In this document: positions 55,815 through 64,000 of the stretch, piece by piece
Position numbering within the stretch: position 1 is the stretch's first letter
Layout of the letters: each line of letters begins with the position of its first letter
NCBI RefSeq assembly: GCF_012844345.1
Contig: NZ_CP051625.1
Location: forward strand, 744,001 to 808,000
Direction of reading: 5' to 3'
DNA length: 64,000 nt
Source: Pseudomonas sp. gcc21
GTDB taxonomy: Bacteria; Pseudomonadota; Gammaproteobacteria; Pseudomonadales; Pseudomonadaceae
Position numbers and translations under genes: made by a program
Notes under the pieces: generated by a model
What the model was told of the DNA's origin: nothing
Database searches by the model: none
What the model saw: the letters and a program-made list of their open reading frames with translations, nothing else

Positions 55815-56672
55815 ATGGTTTCACAAACCTTCGAAGCGGCCGCCCCTGAGGCGGCCGCTGTTGTTTCAAGGGTAGCCGCCTGTATCGAGTATCGCGGCAC
55901 GACCTATCGTGGCTGGCAACGCCAACAAGCCGGCGTCCGCAGTGTTCAGGAGGCGGTCGAAAAGGCGCTTTCCAGGGTGGCTGATCATCCCGTCAAGACT
56001 GTATGTGCGGGACGGACGGATGCCGGTGTTCATGCGTCCAGTCAGATCATTCACTTCGACAGCGATGCGAGGCGCTCCATGGCCAACTGGTTCCATGGCG
56101 CGAACGCCAACCTGCCAGGTGATATCAGCCTGGCGTGGGCGCATCCGGTGAAGCAGGACTTCCATGCCCGGTTTTCTGCAGAGGCCCGTCGATACCGTTA
56201 TGTGATTTACAACGACCCGGTGCGGCCGGCGCATCTCGCCCATGAAGTGACGTGGAATTATCGGGAGCTCGATATCGACCGCATGCAACAGGCCGGGGCG
56301 CTGTTGGTTGGTGAGCATGATTTCTCCGCCTACCGAGCGGTGGCCTGTCAGGCTAAATCGCCAGTCAAGACGATCCATCATCTGCGCCTGGTTCGCTTCG
56401 GCCAGTTCATCGTGCTGGACGTGCGGGCGAACGCTTTTCTGCATCACATGGTGCGCAACATTGCCGGCGTCTTGATGGAAATCGGATGTGGCGAGCGGCC
56501 GGTGGAGTGGGCCGCAGAGGTGCTTGAAAGCCGCGACAGACGGGAAGGCGGGCTGACCGCGCCACCTTTCGGTCTGTATCTGGTTGATGTGACCTATCCG
56601 GAGCGGTTCCAACTTCCACGTCGGTATATGGGCCCGCATTTTCTGTCTGCGTTGAATTCTCTGGGCGACTGA
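55815..56672 (+). CDS. truA: tRNA pseudouridine synthase A
   Basis: TruA makes pseudouridine 38-40 in the anticodon arm of tRNAs. The 285-residue protein has the catalytic aspartate in CAGRTDAGVHA, YRGWQRQ near the start and the C-terminal HHMVRNIAGVLMEIG. The first 17 residues (MVSQTFEAAAPEAAAVV) are a weakly conserved extension; no other in-frame ATG, GTG or TTG lies between this and the core, so 55815 is used. A hairpin overlaps codons 7-15. Confidence 0.94.
   Translation: MVSQTFEAAAPEAAAVVSRVAACIEYRGTTYRGWQRQQAGVRSVQEAVEKALSRVADHPVKTVCAGRTDAGVHASSQIIHFDSDARRSMANWFHGANANLPGDISLAWAHPVKQDFHARFSAEARRYRYVIYNDPVRPAHLAHEVTWNYRELDIDRMQQAGALLVGEHDFSAYRAVACQAKSPVKTIHHLRLVRFGQFIVLDVRANAFLHHMVRNIAGVLMEIGCGERPVEWAAEVLESRDRREGGLTAPPFGLYLVDVTYPERFQLPRRYMGPHFLSALNSLGD
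55835..55859 (+). terminator. GC-rich hairpin overlapping the start of truA
   Basis: AGCGGCCGC, a 7-nt loop and GCGGCCGCT form a perfect 9-bp stem followed by GTTGTTT. It looks like a terminator or attenuator for the fimV transcript but falls within truA codons 7-15, where it encodes Ala-rich sequence. It contains two NotI sites. Confidence 0.5.
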
Positions 56673-56729
56673 CGCTTCCCGGATGATCTGCTACTATCGT
56701 CAGCCCTCGAATTCATACGGGCGTAGCGA

Positions 56730-57344
56730 ATGGTACGAGTAAAAATCTGTGGCATCACCCGGGTGGAGGACGCGCTGGCTGCGGCCGCCGCCGGAGCTGA
56801 TGCCCTTGGCCTGGTATTCTATGCAGCCAGTCCGCGTGCCGTCAGTATCGAACAAGCCCGCACCATTCAGCAGGCGCTGCCCCCTTTTATTTCCACAGTG
56901 GGGCTGTTTGTTGACGCGACCGCCGAAGATATTCGCGAAGTATTGGCTCAGGTTCGCCTGGATATGTTGCAATTTCATGGCAACGAGCCAGACGAGTTCT
57001 GCCAGCAATTCGGAATTCCCTATCTGAAAGCCATCCGCGTCAGGCCCGGGCAGGACGTCAATGAGGCGGCTGCACAATGGCCGGGCGCCTGCGGCATCCT
57101 GCTCGATAGTTATCGCCCTGGCGTACCTGGTGGCACAGGAGAGGTCTTTGACTGGACCATGATTCCCGTTGAGCGAAAGTGGTCGCTGATACTGGCAGGT
57201 GGGCTCGATGCTGCCAATGTCCAACAGGCAATCACTCAGGCCCACCCTTGGGCCGTCGACGTGAGCGGCGGTGTAGAGCTTACAAAGGGCAGGAAAGATT
57301 TCGACAAAATCAATGCTTTTATCAGAGAGGCCAAGCGTGTCTGA
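56730..57344 (+). CDS. trpF: Phosphoribosylanthranilate isomerase
   Basis: TrpF carries out the Amadori rearrangement in tryptophan synthesis. The 204-residue TIM barrel begins [17 protein letters not shown] with the catalytic cysteine, and has the catalytic aspartate in VDVSGGVE plus the phosphate site AGGLDAANV. Its last 8 nt overlap the trpB GTG start. The stand-alone trpF lies next to truA, as in pseudomonads. Confidence 0.96.
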   Translation: MVRVKICGITRVEDALAAAAAGADALGLVFYAASPRAVSIEQARTIQQALPPFISTVGLFVDATAEDIREVLAQVRLDMLQFHGNEPDEFCQQFGIPYLKAIRVRPGQDVNEAAAQWPGACGILLDSYRPGVPGGTGEVFDWTMIPVERKWSLILAGGLDAANVQQAITQAHPWAVDVSGGVELTKGRKDFDKINAFIREAKRV

Positions 57345-58554
57345 CTCTAACCCGATCGATTTTTCAGCTGTTCCGGATAACCGGGGGCATTTTGGCCCCT
57401 ACGGCGGACGCTTTGTGTCCGAGACCTTGATGGATGCGCTCGAAGAACTCGAGACGCTGTACAGCCGTTTGTCTGCCGATGCCGACTTTCAAGCCGAATT
57501 TGATCGAGATCTCGCACATTACGTGGGCCGTCCGTCGCCGCTCTATCTGGCTGAGCGTCTCACCGCTAAGGTAGGGGGAGCGCAGATCTATCTCAAGCGT
57601 GAAGACCTCAATCACACCGGTGCGCACAAAGTAAACAATACTATCGGTCAGGCGCTGCTTGCCAAGCACATGGGCAAGCCACGCGTGATTGCCGAGACCG
57701 GCGCGGGCCAGCACGGCGTTGCGACAGCGACCGTGGCTGCCCGACTGGGCCTGAAATGCCAGGTGTACATGGGTGCAGAGGATGTCCAGCGCCAGTCATT
57801 GAACGTTTATCGCATGAAGTTGCTGGGTGCTGAAGTCATTCCAGTGACGTCCGGGTCAAGGACCCTGAAGGACGCCATGAACGAGGCAATGAGAGACTGG
57901 GTGACGAATGTGGACGATACCTTCTACATTATCGGTACCGTCGCCGGTCCGCATCCTTACCCCAAGCTCGTCCGTGATTTCCAGTGTGTCATCGGCCGCG
58001 AAGCCCGTCAGCAATGTCTGGATCAGACTGGTGGGTTGCCTGATGCGCTGGTTGCCTGCGTAGGCGGTGGCTCCAATGCGATTGGTCTGTTTCACCCGTT
58101 TCTCGAAGATTCTGCAGTGCAAATGTTCGGTGTCGAGGCCGGCGGCCGCGGTATCGAGACAGGGCAGCACGCAGCGCCGTTATGCGCCGGTCGTCCAGGT
58201 GTCCTGCATGGCAACCGCACCTACCTGATGGAGGATGATGCCGGTCAGATCATCGAAACCCATTCCGTCTCCGCAGGGCTCGATTACCCTGGCGTCGGGC
58301 CGGAACACAGCTGGCTCAAGGATATCGGTCGGGTTAATTACGTGAATATCACCGATGACGAAGCGCTTAGCGCGTTCCGCGAACTGACGCGGATCGAGGG
58401 CATCATGCCGGCGCTGGAATCCAGTCATGCGGTTGCATACGGCATGAAGCTCGCTGCGACCATGCGCCAGGATCAGAGGATTGTCATTAACCTTTCCGGG
58501 CGTGGCGACAAGGACATTCACACCGTTGCAGGCATCGACGGAATAAGCATCTAG
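57337..58554 (+). CDS. trpB: Tryptophan synthase beta chain
   Basis: TrpB joins indole and serine to tryptophan with PLP. The 405-residue protein has the PLP lysine in [17 protein letters not shown], the phosphate-binding [10 protein letters not shown] and the C-terminal [13 protein letters not shown]. The GTG at 57337, with GAGAGG 6 nt upstream, gives the usual length and overlaps trpF by 8 nt, so trpF-trpB-trpA form a coupled unit. trpA follows after 11 nt. Confidence 0.97.
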   Translation: MSDSNPIDFSAVPDNRGHFGPYGGRFVSETLMDALEELETLYSRLSADADFQAEFDRDLAHYVGRPSPLYLAERLTAKVGGAQIYLKREDLNHTGAHKVNNTIGQALLAKHMGKPRVIAETGAGQHGVATATVAARLGLKCQVYMGAEDVQRQSLNVYRMKLLGAEVIPVTSGSRTLKDAMNEAMRDWVTNVDDTFYIIGTVAGPHPYPKLVRDFQCVIGREARQQCLDQTGGLPDALVACVGGGSNAIGLFHPFLEDSAVQMFGVEAGGRGIETGQHAAPLCAGRPGVLHGNRTYLMEDDAGQIIETHSVSAGLDYPGVGPEHSWLKDIGRVNYVNITDDEALSAFRELTRIEGIMPALESSHAVAYGMKLAATMRQDQRIVINLSGRGDKDIHTVAGIDGISI

Positions 58555-58565
58555 AAGAGTCTGAA

Positions 58566-59369
58566 ATGAGCCGAATTCAACAATGTTTTGAGAACCTGCG
58601 CAGTGAAGGCCGCACAGCCCTGATTCCCTACGTCACCGCAGGCGACCCGGATCCGTCAATGACGCTACCTCTGATGCATGCACTGGTCGAGGCGGGCGCC
58701 AATATCATCGAGCTGGGCATCCCATTCTCCGACCCTATGGCAGACGGTCCGGTGATCCAGCAGGCGATGGAGCGTGCGCTGTTGCATCACGTTAGCATGC
58801 GGCAGGTGCTGGATATGGTTCGCGCGTTCCGTGAAAGCGACCAGACTACACCTGTCGTGCTGATGGGGTATCTGAACCCGGTCGAGCGCCTGGGCTATGA
58901 AACCTTTGCCCGTGAGGCAGCTGAAGCCGGAGTTGACGGCGTATTGACAGTTGATCTGCCCCCTGAGGAAGCCGATGAAGTGATTGGCTTTTTCAAACAG
59001 CATGATCTGGACTGTATCTTCCTGATGTCGCCAACAACAACCCTGGACCGTGCCCGCCGGATCTGCGAACAGGCCAGCGGCTATGTCTACTATGTTTCAC
59101 TGAAAGGTGTGACCGGATCCAGTGCTCTGGACGTCACCGATGTGGCAAGCAAACTCGAAGCGCTGCGCACTGTCACCGATCTGCCCATCGGCGTCGGGTT
59201 TGGCATACGCGACGGCGAATCCGCTGCGGCGGTGGGAAAGGTAGCTGACGGCGTGGTCGTGGGTTCGGTACTGGTCAACAAGATCGCGACCTACGCCAGC
59301 CAGCCGGAACAGGCTCGCGAAGCGATCGCTGCGACCATCAGGGATATGCGACTGGCGATGGATCAGTGA
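58566..59369 (+). CDS. trpA: Tryptophan synthase alpha chain
   Basis: TrpA cleaves indole-3-glycerol phosphate and channels indole to TrpB. The 267-residue TIM barrel has the catalytic glutamate and aspartate in [18 protein letters not shown], the PYVTAGDP loop and the phosphate site [15 protein letters not shown]. Its location between trpB and accD, without a trpI regulator, is the main difference from the P. aeruginosa order I remember. Confidence 0.97.
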   Translation: MSRIQQCFENLRSEGRTALIPYVTAGDPDPSMTLPLMHALVEAGANIIELGIPFSDPMADGPVIQQAMERALLHHVSMRQVLDMVRAFRESDQTTPVVLMGYLNPVERLGYETFAREAAEAGVDGVLTVDLPPEEADEVIGFFKQHDLDCIFLMSPTTTLDRARRICEQASGYVYYVSLKGVTGSSALDVTDVASKLEALRTVTDLPIGVGFGIRDGESAAAVGKVADGVVVGSVLVNKIATYASQPEQAREAIAATIRDMRLAMDQ

Positions 59370-59412
59370 GCAGTTCAACTCGAACAGCAGATAAATTGAA
59401 TAAGGATTGGCA

Positions 59413-60324
59413 ATGAGCAACTGGCTGGTGGATAAACTGATTCCTTCCATCGTACGCTCTGAGGCTCAGAAGAGCAGCGTACCAGAAGGTCTATGGCGTA
59501 AATGCCCCTCCTGTGATGCGGTACTGTATCGGCCGGAGCTGGAAAAGAATCTGGACGTGTGTCCCAAGTGTGAACATCACTTGCGCATCAATGCCCGTCG
59601 CAGGCTGGACATTTTTCTGGACAAGGAAGGCCGCAGCGAAGTGGCGGCTGAACTGGAGCCAGTCGATAAACTCAAGTTTCGCGACAGCAAGAAATACAAG
59701 GACCGTCTGACCGCTGCGCAGAAGGAAACCGGCGAGAAGGACGCCCTGGTGGTCATGCAGGGCAAGCTGAAGGGCATGCCCATCGTCGCCAGCGCCTTTG
59801 AGTTCAGTTTCATGGGCGGTTCCATGGGCAGCGTGGTCGGCGCGCGTTTCGTGCGGGGTGCTGAGATCGCCCTGCGCGAGCGTATTCCCTATGTGTGCTT
59901 TCCGGCCTCCGGCGGGGCGCGGATGCAGGAAGCCCTGTTCTCCCTGATGCAGATGGCCAAGACCAGCGCCGCGCTCGCTCGGCTCAAGGAGGAGGGCATT
60001 CCCTTCATTTCCGTGATGACTGATCCGGTGTATGGCGGTGTGTCGGCGAGTCTGGCGATGCTTGGCGATTTGAACATGTCCGAACCCAACGCCTTGATCG
60101 GGTTCGCCGGTCCGCGCGTGATCGAGCAGACCGTCCGTGAGAAGCTGCCGGCCGGATTCCAGCGCAGCGAGTTCCTCCTCGAGCACGGCGCCCTGGACAT
60201 GATCGTCTCACGCCTGGAAATGCGCGACCGTGTGGCCAGCATTCTGTCGATGATGACCGGCGTTGCGCTTCAGCCCGGAACCGAGCTCACCGAGACAGCG
60301 GAAGACGAGGCCGACGAGGTCTGA
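59413..60324 (+). CDS. accD: Acetyl-CoA carboxylase carboxyltransferase subunit beta
   Basis: AccD with AccA transfers the carboxyl group from biotin to acetyl-CoA, making malonyl-CoA. The 303-residue protein has a zinc ribbon with Cys31, Cys34, Cys50 and Cys53 and the crotonase-fold segments [14 protein letters not shown] and [17 protein letters not shown] precedes the ATG at 59413. The TGA overlaps the folC ATG (TGATG), so the two are coupled. Confidence 0.97.
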   Translation: MSNWLVDKLIPSIVRSEAQKSSVPEGLWRKCPSCDAVLYRPELEKNLDVCPKCEHHLRINARRRLDIFLDKEGRSEVAAELEPVDKLKFRDSKKYKDRLTAAQKETGEKDALVVMQGKLKGMPIVASAFEFSFMGGSMGSVVGARFVRGAEIALRERIPYVCFPASGGARMQEALFSLMQMAKTSAALARLKEEGIPFISVMTDPVYGGVSASLAMLGDLNMSEPNALIGFAGPRVIEQTVREKLPAGFQRSEFLLEHGALDMIVSRLEMRDRVASILSMMTGVALQPGTELTETAEDEADEV

Positions 60325-61625
60325 TGACGCCGCGCAGTCTCACCGAATGGTTGACACGTCTGGAAGGGCTGCACCCCAAGGAAATTGATATGGGGCTAGC
60401 GCGGGTCAGTCGGGTTGCCCGTCAGCTGAACGTGCTGCGGCCGGCCCCGCTGGTGTTCACCGTGACGGGAACCAATGGCAAAGGCAGTACCTGCGCCGCG
60501 CTTGCGTCGCTCCTGCATCAGGCTGGCATGCGTGCCGGCTGCTACAGCTCCCCGCACCTGGTCCGCTACAACGAGCGCATCAGCATTGCCGGACAACTGG
60601 CGACTGACGATCAGCTCTGCCTCGCCTTCGAGGCTGTCGAGCAGGCCCGGGAAGACGTTTCGCTTACCTACTTCGAGTTCGGTACGCTTGCGGCGTTGTG
60701 GTTGTTCAAGGAAGCAAAGCTGGATGCCGTCGTGCTTGAAGTTGGCCTGGGCGGTCGGCTGGATGCGGTCAACGTGGTCGATGCGGATGTCGCTGTGGTC
60801 ACCAGCATCGGTCTGGATCATCAGGAATACCTTGGCGATACGCGAGAGCTGGTGGGCTTTGAGAAAGCCGGCATTCTTCGCCAGGGGCGCCCGGTCGTAT
60901 GCGGCGAACGCGATCTTCCTTCGACCTTCACTGGGGAGGTGACTCGGCTGAATGCGACGTTGCTGCAGCGCGGCACGCATTTCGATTGGTCGCCTCTCGC
61001 AGACGAACATTGGACCTTGCACGGGCTCGATCGAAATGGCCAGCCGCGCACCTTTGATAATCTTCCGCCGGTACGCCTTCCCCGGGACAACCTGGCCGTA
61101 GCGCTTCAGGCATTCTGGGCTGCTGGTCTGGATTTGTCGGACACCTTGTCAGCCCAGGCCCTGCGTGACGCCTATGTGCCAGGGCGCGTGGAATGGCGCA
61201 CGGTCAGCTGGCTTGGTCAGCCGCGCAGGCTGTGCCTCGATGTCGGGCATAACCCCCACGCAGCCGCGTTCCTGGGCGCGTCATTGCGACAGCGGTCGGT
61301 TACCCGTCACGCCATTTTCGGGTTGCTTTCGGACAAGGATCTCCCCGGTGTGGTGGCGCCATTGAGCGGATTGTTCGAGTCCTGGGCTGTCACGCCGCTG
61401 CCAAGCCCGCGCAGCCGGCCCGCCGAGGAGCTTGCGGAGCATTTGATTGCAAGAGGCGAGCGTGCCGAGCGCTTTGAGTCCGTCGCAGACGCCTTGCGGG
61501 ATGCGCTGGATAACACCCCCGCGACCACCGAAATAGTGATTTTCGGATCGTTTTTTTGCGTGGCAAACGCCATACTCTGGCTTTCCGAACACACTCAGGA
61601 GCTGACCGATGGATCAAGGCCTTAA
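60324..61625 (+). CDS. folC: Folylpolyglutamate/dihydrofolate synthase
   Basis: FolC adds glutamate to dihydropteroate and folates. The 433-residue Mur-ligase-type protein has the P-loop TGTNGKGSTCAAL, the omega-loop SPHLVRYNERI and the catalytic VGLGGRLDAVNV. It shares 1 nt with accD and its last 17 nt overlap the SPOR-protein gene, an unusually long overlap that implies coupled translation. Confidence 0.95.
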   Translation: MTPRSLTEWLTRLEGLHPKEIDMGLARVSRVARQLNVLRPAPLVFTVTGTNGKGSTCAALASLLHQAGMRAGCYSSPHLVRYNERISIAGQLATDDQLCLAFEAVEQAREDVSLTYFEFGTLAALWLFKEAKLDAVVLEVGLGGRLDAVNVVDADVAVVTSIGLDHQEYLGDTRELVGFEKAGILRQGRPVVCGERDLPSTFTGEVTRLNATLLQRGTHFDWSPLADEHWTLHGLDRNGQPRTFDNLPPVRLPRDNLAVALQAFWAAGLDLSDTLSAQALRDAYVPGRVEWRTVSWLGQPRRLCLDVGHNPHAAAFLGASLRQRSVTRHAIFGLLSDKDLPGVVAPLSGLFESWAVTPLPSPRSRPAEELAEHLIARGERAERFESVADALRDALDNTPATTEIVIFGSFFCVANAILWLSEHTQELTDGSRP

Positions 61626-62241
61626 GCAGCGCATTATCGGCGCACTGGTACTTATCGTAGCTGCCGTGGTGTTCCTGCCCATGCTGTTGTCCGGACAGGA
61701 CGAAACGGTCACGGTAGAGATTGATGCCCCGCCTGCACCGCAGATGGACGAGCGCGAGATCGATGTGGCGGCACCTGTGGAGTTACCGCAGCCTGAACAG
61801 GTCCCTGACTTGCCCCCTACGCCATTGCCCGATCCCCAACCGATTCCGTTGCCCGAACCTACAGAACCGTCTGAGCCACCTGAGCCAGCGGTTGCGGTGG
61901 CACCGACGCCACCCGCTGCTGACGCAGTTCCGCCAGCGCCTGCCGAGCCAGCATCTGCGCAGCCGGAGCGAGCAGCTTCCGCTCCGTCTGGCGATTGGGT
62001 GGTGCAGCTGGGAAGCTTTTCCAGTAGCGCGAATGCAGAGGGTCTGCGCGAAACCTTGTTGACTCAGGGTTACAACGCTTATACCCAATCTTCCAGCGTG
62101 GACGGTCAGTCCGTCACCCGCGTATTTGTCGGACCGGTGATCGATCGTGCGGGCGCTAACCGCCTGCGTGACGAACTGGCGCGCAGGCATGGCAGCAAGG
62201 GAATGGTCGTCGCGTACGATGCCGATAATCGCGCGCAATGA
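61609..62241 (+). CDS. dedD: SPOR-domain cell-division protein, DedD-like
   Basis: A 210-residue protein with a short cytoplasmic N-terminus, one transmembrane helix (IIGALVLIVAAVVFLPMLL), a Pro/Glu-rich periplasmic linker (about residues 40-120) and a C-terminal SPOR domain (about 125-205: WVVQLGSFSSSANAEGL and VTRVFVGPVIDRAGANRL). SPOR domains bind denuded peptidoglycan at the septum; DedD helps constriction. The position between folC and cvpA is the standard dedD place. Confidence 0.9.
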   Translation: MDQGLKQRIIGALVLIVAAVVFLPMLLSGQDETVTVEIDAPPAPQMDEREIDVAAPVELPQPEQVPDLPPTPLPDPQPIPLPEPTEPSEPPEPAVAVAPTPPAADAVPPAPAEPASAQPERAASAPSGDWVVQLGSFSSSANAEGLRETLLTQGYNAYTQSSSVDGQSVTRVFVGPVIDRAGANRLRDELARRHGSKGMVVAYDADNRAQ

Positions 62242-62303
62242 TGTTTCGATCCGCGACGGCGCTCTGATAGAATGACGCACTTTTCGCAGCAGGGCGCCGA
62301 ATA

Positions 62304-62786
62304 GTGACATTCACCTGGGTAGATTGGGTAATAATCGGGACCATCGTCGTATCGGCACTGATCAGCCTTTCTCGCGGCTTCGTCAAGGAAGCCTTGTCCT
62401 TGCTGACCTGGGTTATCGCTGGTCTGGTCGCCTGGATGTTCGGCGGAGCCTTTGCGGATCTGCTGACGGGATATATCGAAACACCATCGCTGCGTGTAAT
62501 CGTGGCCTGCGGTATTCTTTTCGTTCTCACATTGATACTGGGTGGATTGCTCAACTACCTGATCGGTCAGCTGGTGGTAGCGACCGGTCTATCGGGTACT
62601 GATCGTTTCCTCGGGATGGTTTTCGGTGCCGCGCGAGGCGTCCTGCTGGTGGTCGTGGCGGCCGGGTTGCTAAGCCTGGCCCCGGTAGAAGCCGATGACT
62701 GGTGGCGTCAATCCCAGCTCATTCCTCATTTTTTGCTGGTGGCCGACTGGTCCAAGGATTTCATCCTGGGTTTAATAGGCCGCTGA
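62304..62786 (+). CDS. cvpA: CvpA-family membrane protein
   Basis: A 160-residue inner-membrane protein with four hydrophobic helices; the first two are joined by ISLSRGFVKEALSL, typical of CvpA, first found for colicin V production and linked to envelope homeostasis. A GTG start at 62304 is used with GCAGGG upstream. A TAGAAT at 62268-62273 may be its -10 box, without a good -35. It precedes purF, as in many gammaproteobacteria. Confidence 0.92.
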   Translation: MTFTWVDWVIIGTIVVSALISLSRGFVKEALSLLTWVIAGLVAWMFGGAFADLLTGYIETPSLRVIVACGILFVLTLILGGLLNYLIGQLVVATGLSGTDRFLGMVFGAARGVLLVVVAAGLLSLAPVEADDWWRQSQLIPHFLLVADWSKDFILGLIGR

Positions 62787-62837
62787 TTTCCGCCTTCCTC
62801 GGCGAGCGCGTTTCAACGTTAACGAAAGGGTTCAGGT

Positions 62838-64000
62838 ATGTGTGGCATTGTTGGCATTGTGGGCAGATCGAACGTCAATCAGGCGCTCTATGACGCCCTG
62901 ACCGTCCTGCAGCATCGCGGCCAGGACGCCGCCGGCATCGTTACCAGCGACAGGGGCCGACTGTTCCTGCGCAAGGATAACGGCCTGGTGCGAGACGTCT
63001 TCCATCAGCGTCATATGCAGCGTCTGATTGGCAACATGGGTATCGGCCATGTTCGCTATCCCACGGCCGGATCGTCCAGCTCTGCTGAGGCTCAGCCGTT
63101 TTATGTCAACTCCCCGTACGGCATCACCCTTGCGCACAACGGCAACTTGACGAACGTTGAGCAGCTGTCGCGGGAGATTTACGAGTCCGATCTGCGTCAC
63201 GTCAATACCAACTCCGACTCGGAAGTATTGCTCAACGTATTCGCTCACGAGCTCGCGCGGGCAGGCAAGTTGCAGCCGGGTGAGGAAGATATCTTCAATG
63301 CTGTGCGTGCAGTGCATACCCGCTGCCGGGGTGGCTACGCGGCTATCGCCATGATCACCGGCTATGGCATCGTCGGCTTCCGTGATCCCAACGCCATTCG
63401 TCCGATCGTGTTCGGTAAGCGTGAAACCGAGAACGGAACTGAGTACATGATCGCCTCGGAAAGTGTATCGCTGGATGTACTGGGTTTTGAGCTGATCCGT
63501 GATCTGGCTCCCGGTGAAGCGGTTTACATCACCGAGCAGGGTGAGTTGTTCACGCGCCAGTGCTCAGATAACGCCCAGTATTCGCCATGCATTTTCGAAC
63601 ACGTGTATCTGGCGAGACCGGACTCGATGATTGACGGCATTCTGGTGTACAAGGCGCGCCTGCGTATGGGCGAGAAGCTTGCCGAGAAGATTCAGCGTGA
63701 ACGGCCTGATCACGGGATTGATGTGGTCATTCCGATCCCTGATACCAGCCGCACGTCGGCCGTCGAGCTGGCTAATCACCTGGGCGTGAAATTTCGCGAA
63801 GGTTTTGTCAAGAATCGCTACATCGGCCGCACATTCATCATGCCGGGCCAGGCAGCACGTAAAAAATCCGTTCGCCAGAAGCTCAATGCCATCGAGCTGG
63901 AATTCCGCGGCAAGAACGTGATGCTGGTTGACGATTCCATCGTACGCGGCACTACCTGCAAACAGATTATTCAGATGGCCCGGGAAGCCGGCGCCAAGAA
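62838..64000 (+). CDS. purF: Amidophosphoribosyltransferase (partial, C-terminus beyond the window)
   Basis: PurF commits PRPP to purine synthesis by forming phosphoribosylamine from glutamine. The frame runs 387 codons to the right edge. The N-terminal nucleophile is Cys2 in MCGIVGIVG, with [10 protein letters not shown], the [13 protein letters not shown] segment and NGNLTN of the glutaminase domain. The phosphoribosyltransferase part with the PRPP motif [12 protein letters not shown] is present just before the edge. AGG lies before the ATG, and cvpA ends 51 nt upstream. Confidence 0.97.
   Translation, partial: MCGIVGIVGRSNVNQALYDALTVLQHRGQDAAGIVTSDRGRLFLRKDNGLVRDVFHQRHMQRLIGNMGIGHVRYPTAGSSSSAEAQPFYVNSPYGITLAHNGNLTNVEQLSREIYESDLRHVNTNSDSEVLLNVFAHELARAGKLQPGEEDIFNAVRAVHTRCRGGYAAIAMITGYGIVGFRDPNAIRPIVFGKRETENGTEYMIASESVSLDVLGFELIRDLAPGEAVYITEQGELFTRQCSDNAQYSPCIFEHVYLARPDSMIDGILVYKARLRMGEKLAEKIQRERPDHGIDVVIPIPDTSRTSAVELANHLGVKFREGFVKNRYIGRTFIMPGQAARKKSVRQKLNAIELEFRGKNVMLVDDSIVRGTTCKQIIQMAREAGAK

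Noticed and set aside
1..64000. CRISPR arrays, insertion sequences, prophage or defence islands.
   Set aside because: No regularly spaced repeats, transposase, integrase, phage structural or restriction genes were seen; the window is mostly conserved chromosomal genes.

Overview
The window reads as chromosomal DNA of a gammaproteobacterium of the Pseudomonadaceae. Gene content and order match blocks I recall from Pseudomonas aeruginosa: fabB-fabA-hybrid kinase-gpsA-DUF4389-sixA-AMP ligase; selD-mnmH; prmB-aroC-MFS-mtnD; and leuC-leuD-methyltransferase-leuB-asd-usg-fimV-truA-trpF-accD-folC-dedD-cvpA-purF. One clear difference is trpB-trpA lying between trpF and accD, an order I associate with other gammaproteobacteria; the Pseudomonas species I remember keep trpBA elsewhere with trpI. 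A Halopseudomonas-like lineage is possible, but this is inference only. No insertion sequence, prophage, CRISPR array, rRNA or convincing tRNA was seen.

Layout. 1-6.4 kb: a minus-strand operon of succinate-semialdehyde dehydrogenase and a tartrate/isopropylmalate-type dehydrogenase cut by the window edge, a divergent MalY/PatB aminotransferase, and two tandem secreted esterase lipoproteins. 6.5-12 kb: an ABC exporter, a Bcr/CflA efflux pump, a His/Arg/Tyr-rich exported protein and selA. 12-15.6 kb: fabAB and an acyl-CoA ligase. 15.7-20.8 kb: a TonB-dependent receptor, an orphan substrate-binding protein and a hybrid histidine kinase in one minus-strand operon. 20.9-32.6 kb: gpsA-DUF4389-sixA, an AMP ligase, a hydrolase, DUF4892, a penicillin-acylase-family protein, a patatin and selD-mnmH. 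32.6-46.4 kb: Smr, prmB, aroC, transporters, a decayed acireductone-dioxygenase homologue, an SDR, the divergent fpr/finR pair, a glycine-zipper protein, a PAS-GGDEF-EAL protein and a LysR regulator. 46.5-64 kb: leucine biosynthesis, asd, usg, fimV, truA, trpFBA, accD, folC, dedD, cvpA and the start of purF.

Most of the window is housekeeping: leucine, tryptophan, chorismate, fatty-acid, folate and purine synthesis, with selenium metabolism split between selA and selD-mnmH. The best candidates for a second look are the receptor/binding-protein/kinase trio, the mtnD relic that has lost its metal ligands, the tandem esterases with a duplicated leader, a GGDEF-EAL protein whose EAL half looks dead, and a long hairpin in the fimV leader. 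I did not find an unmistakably new multi-gene system.
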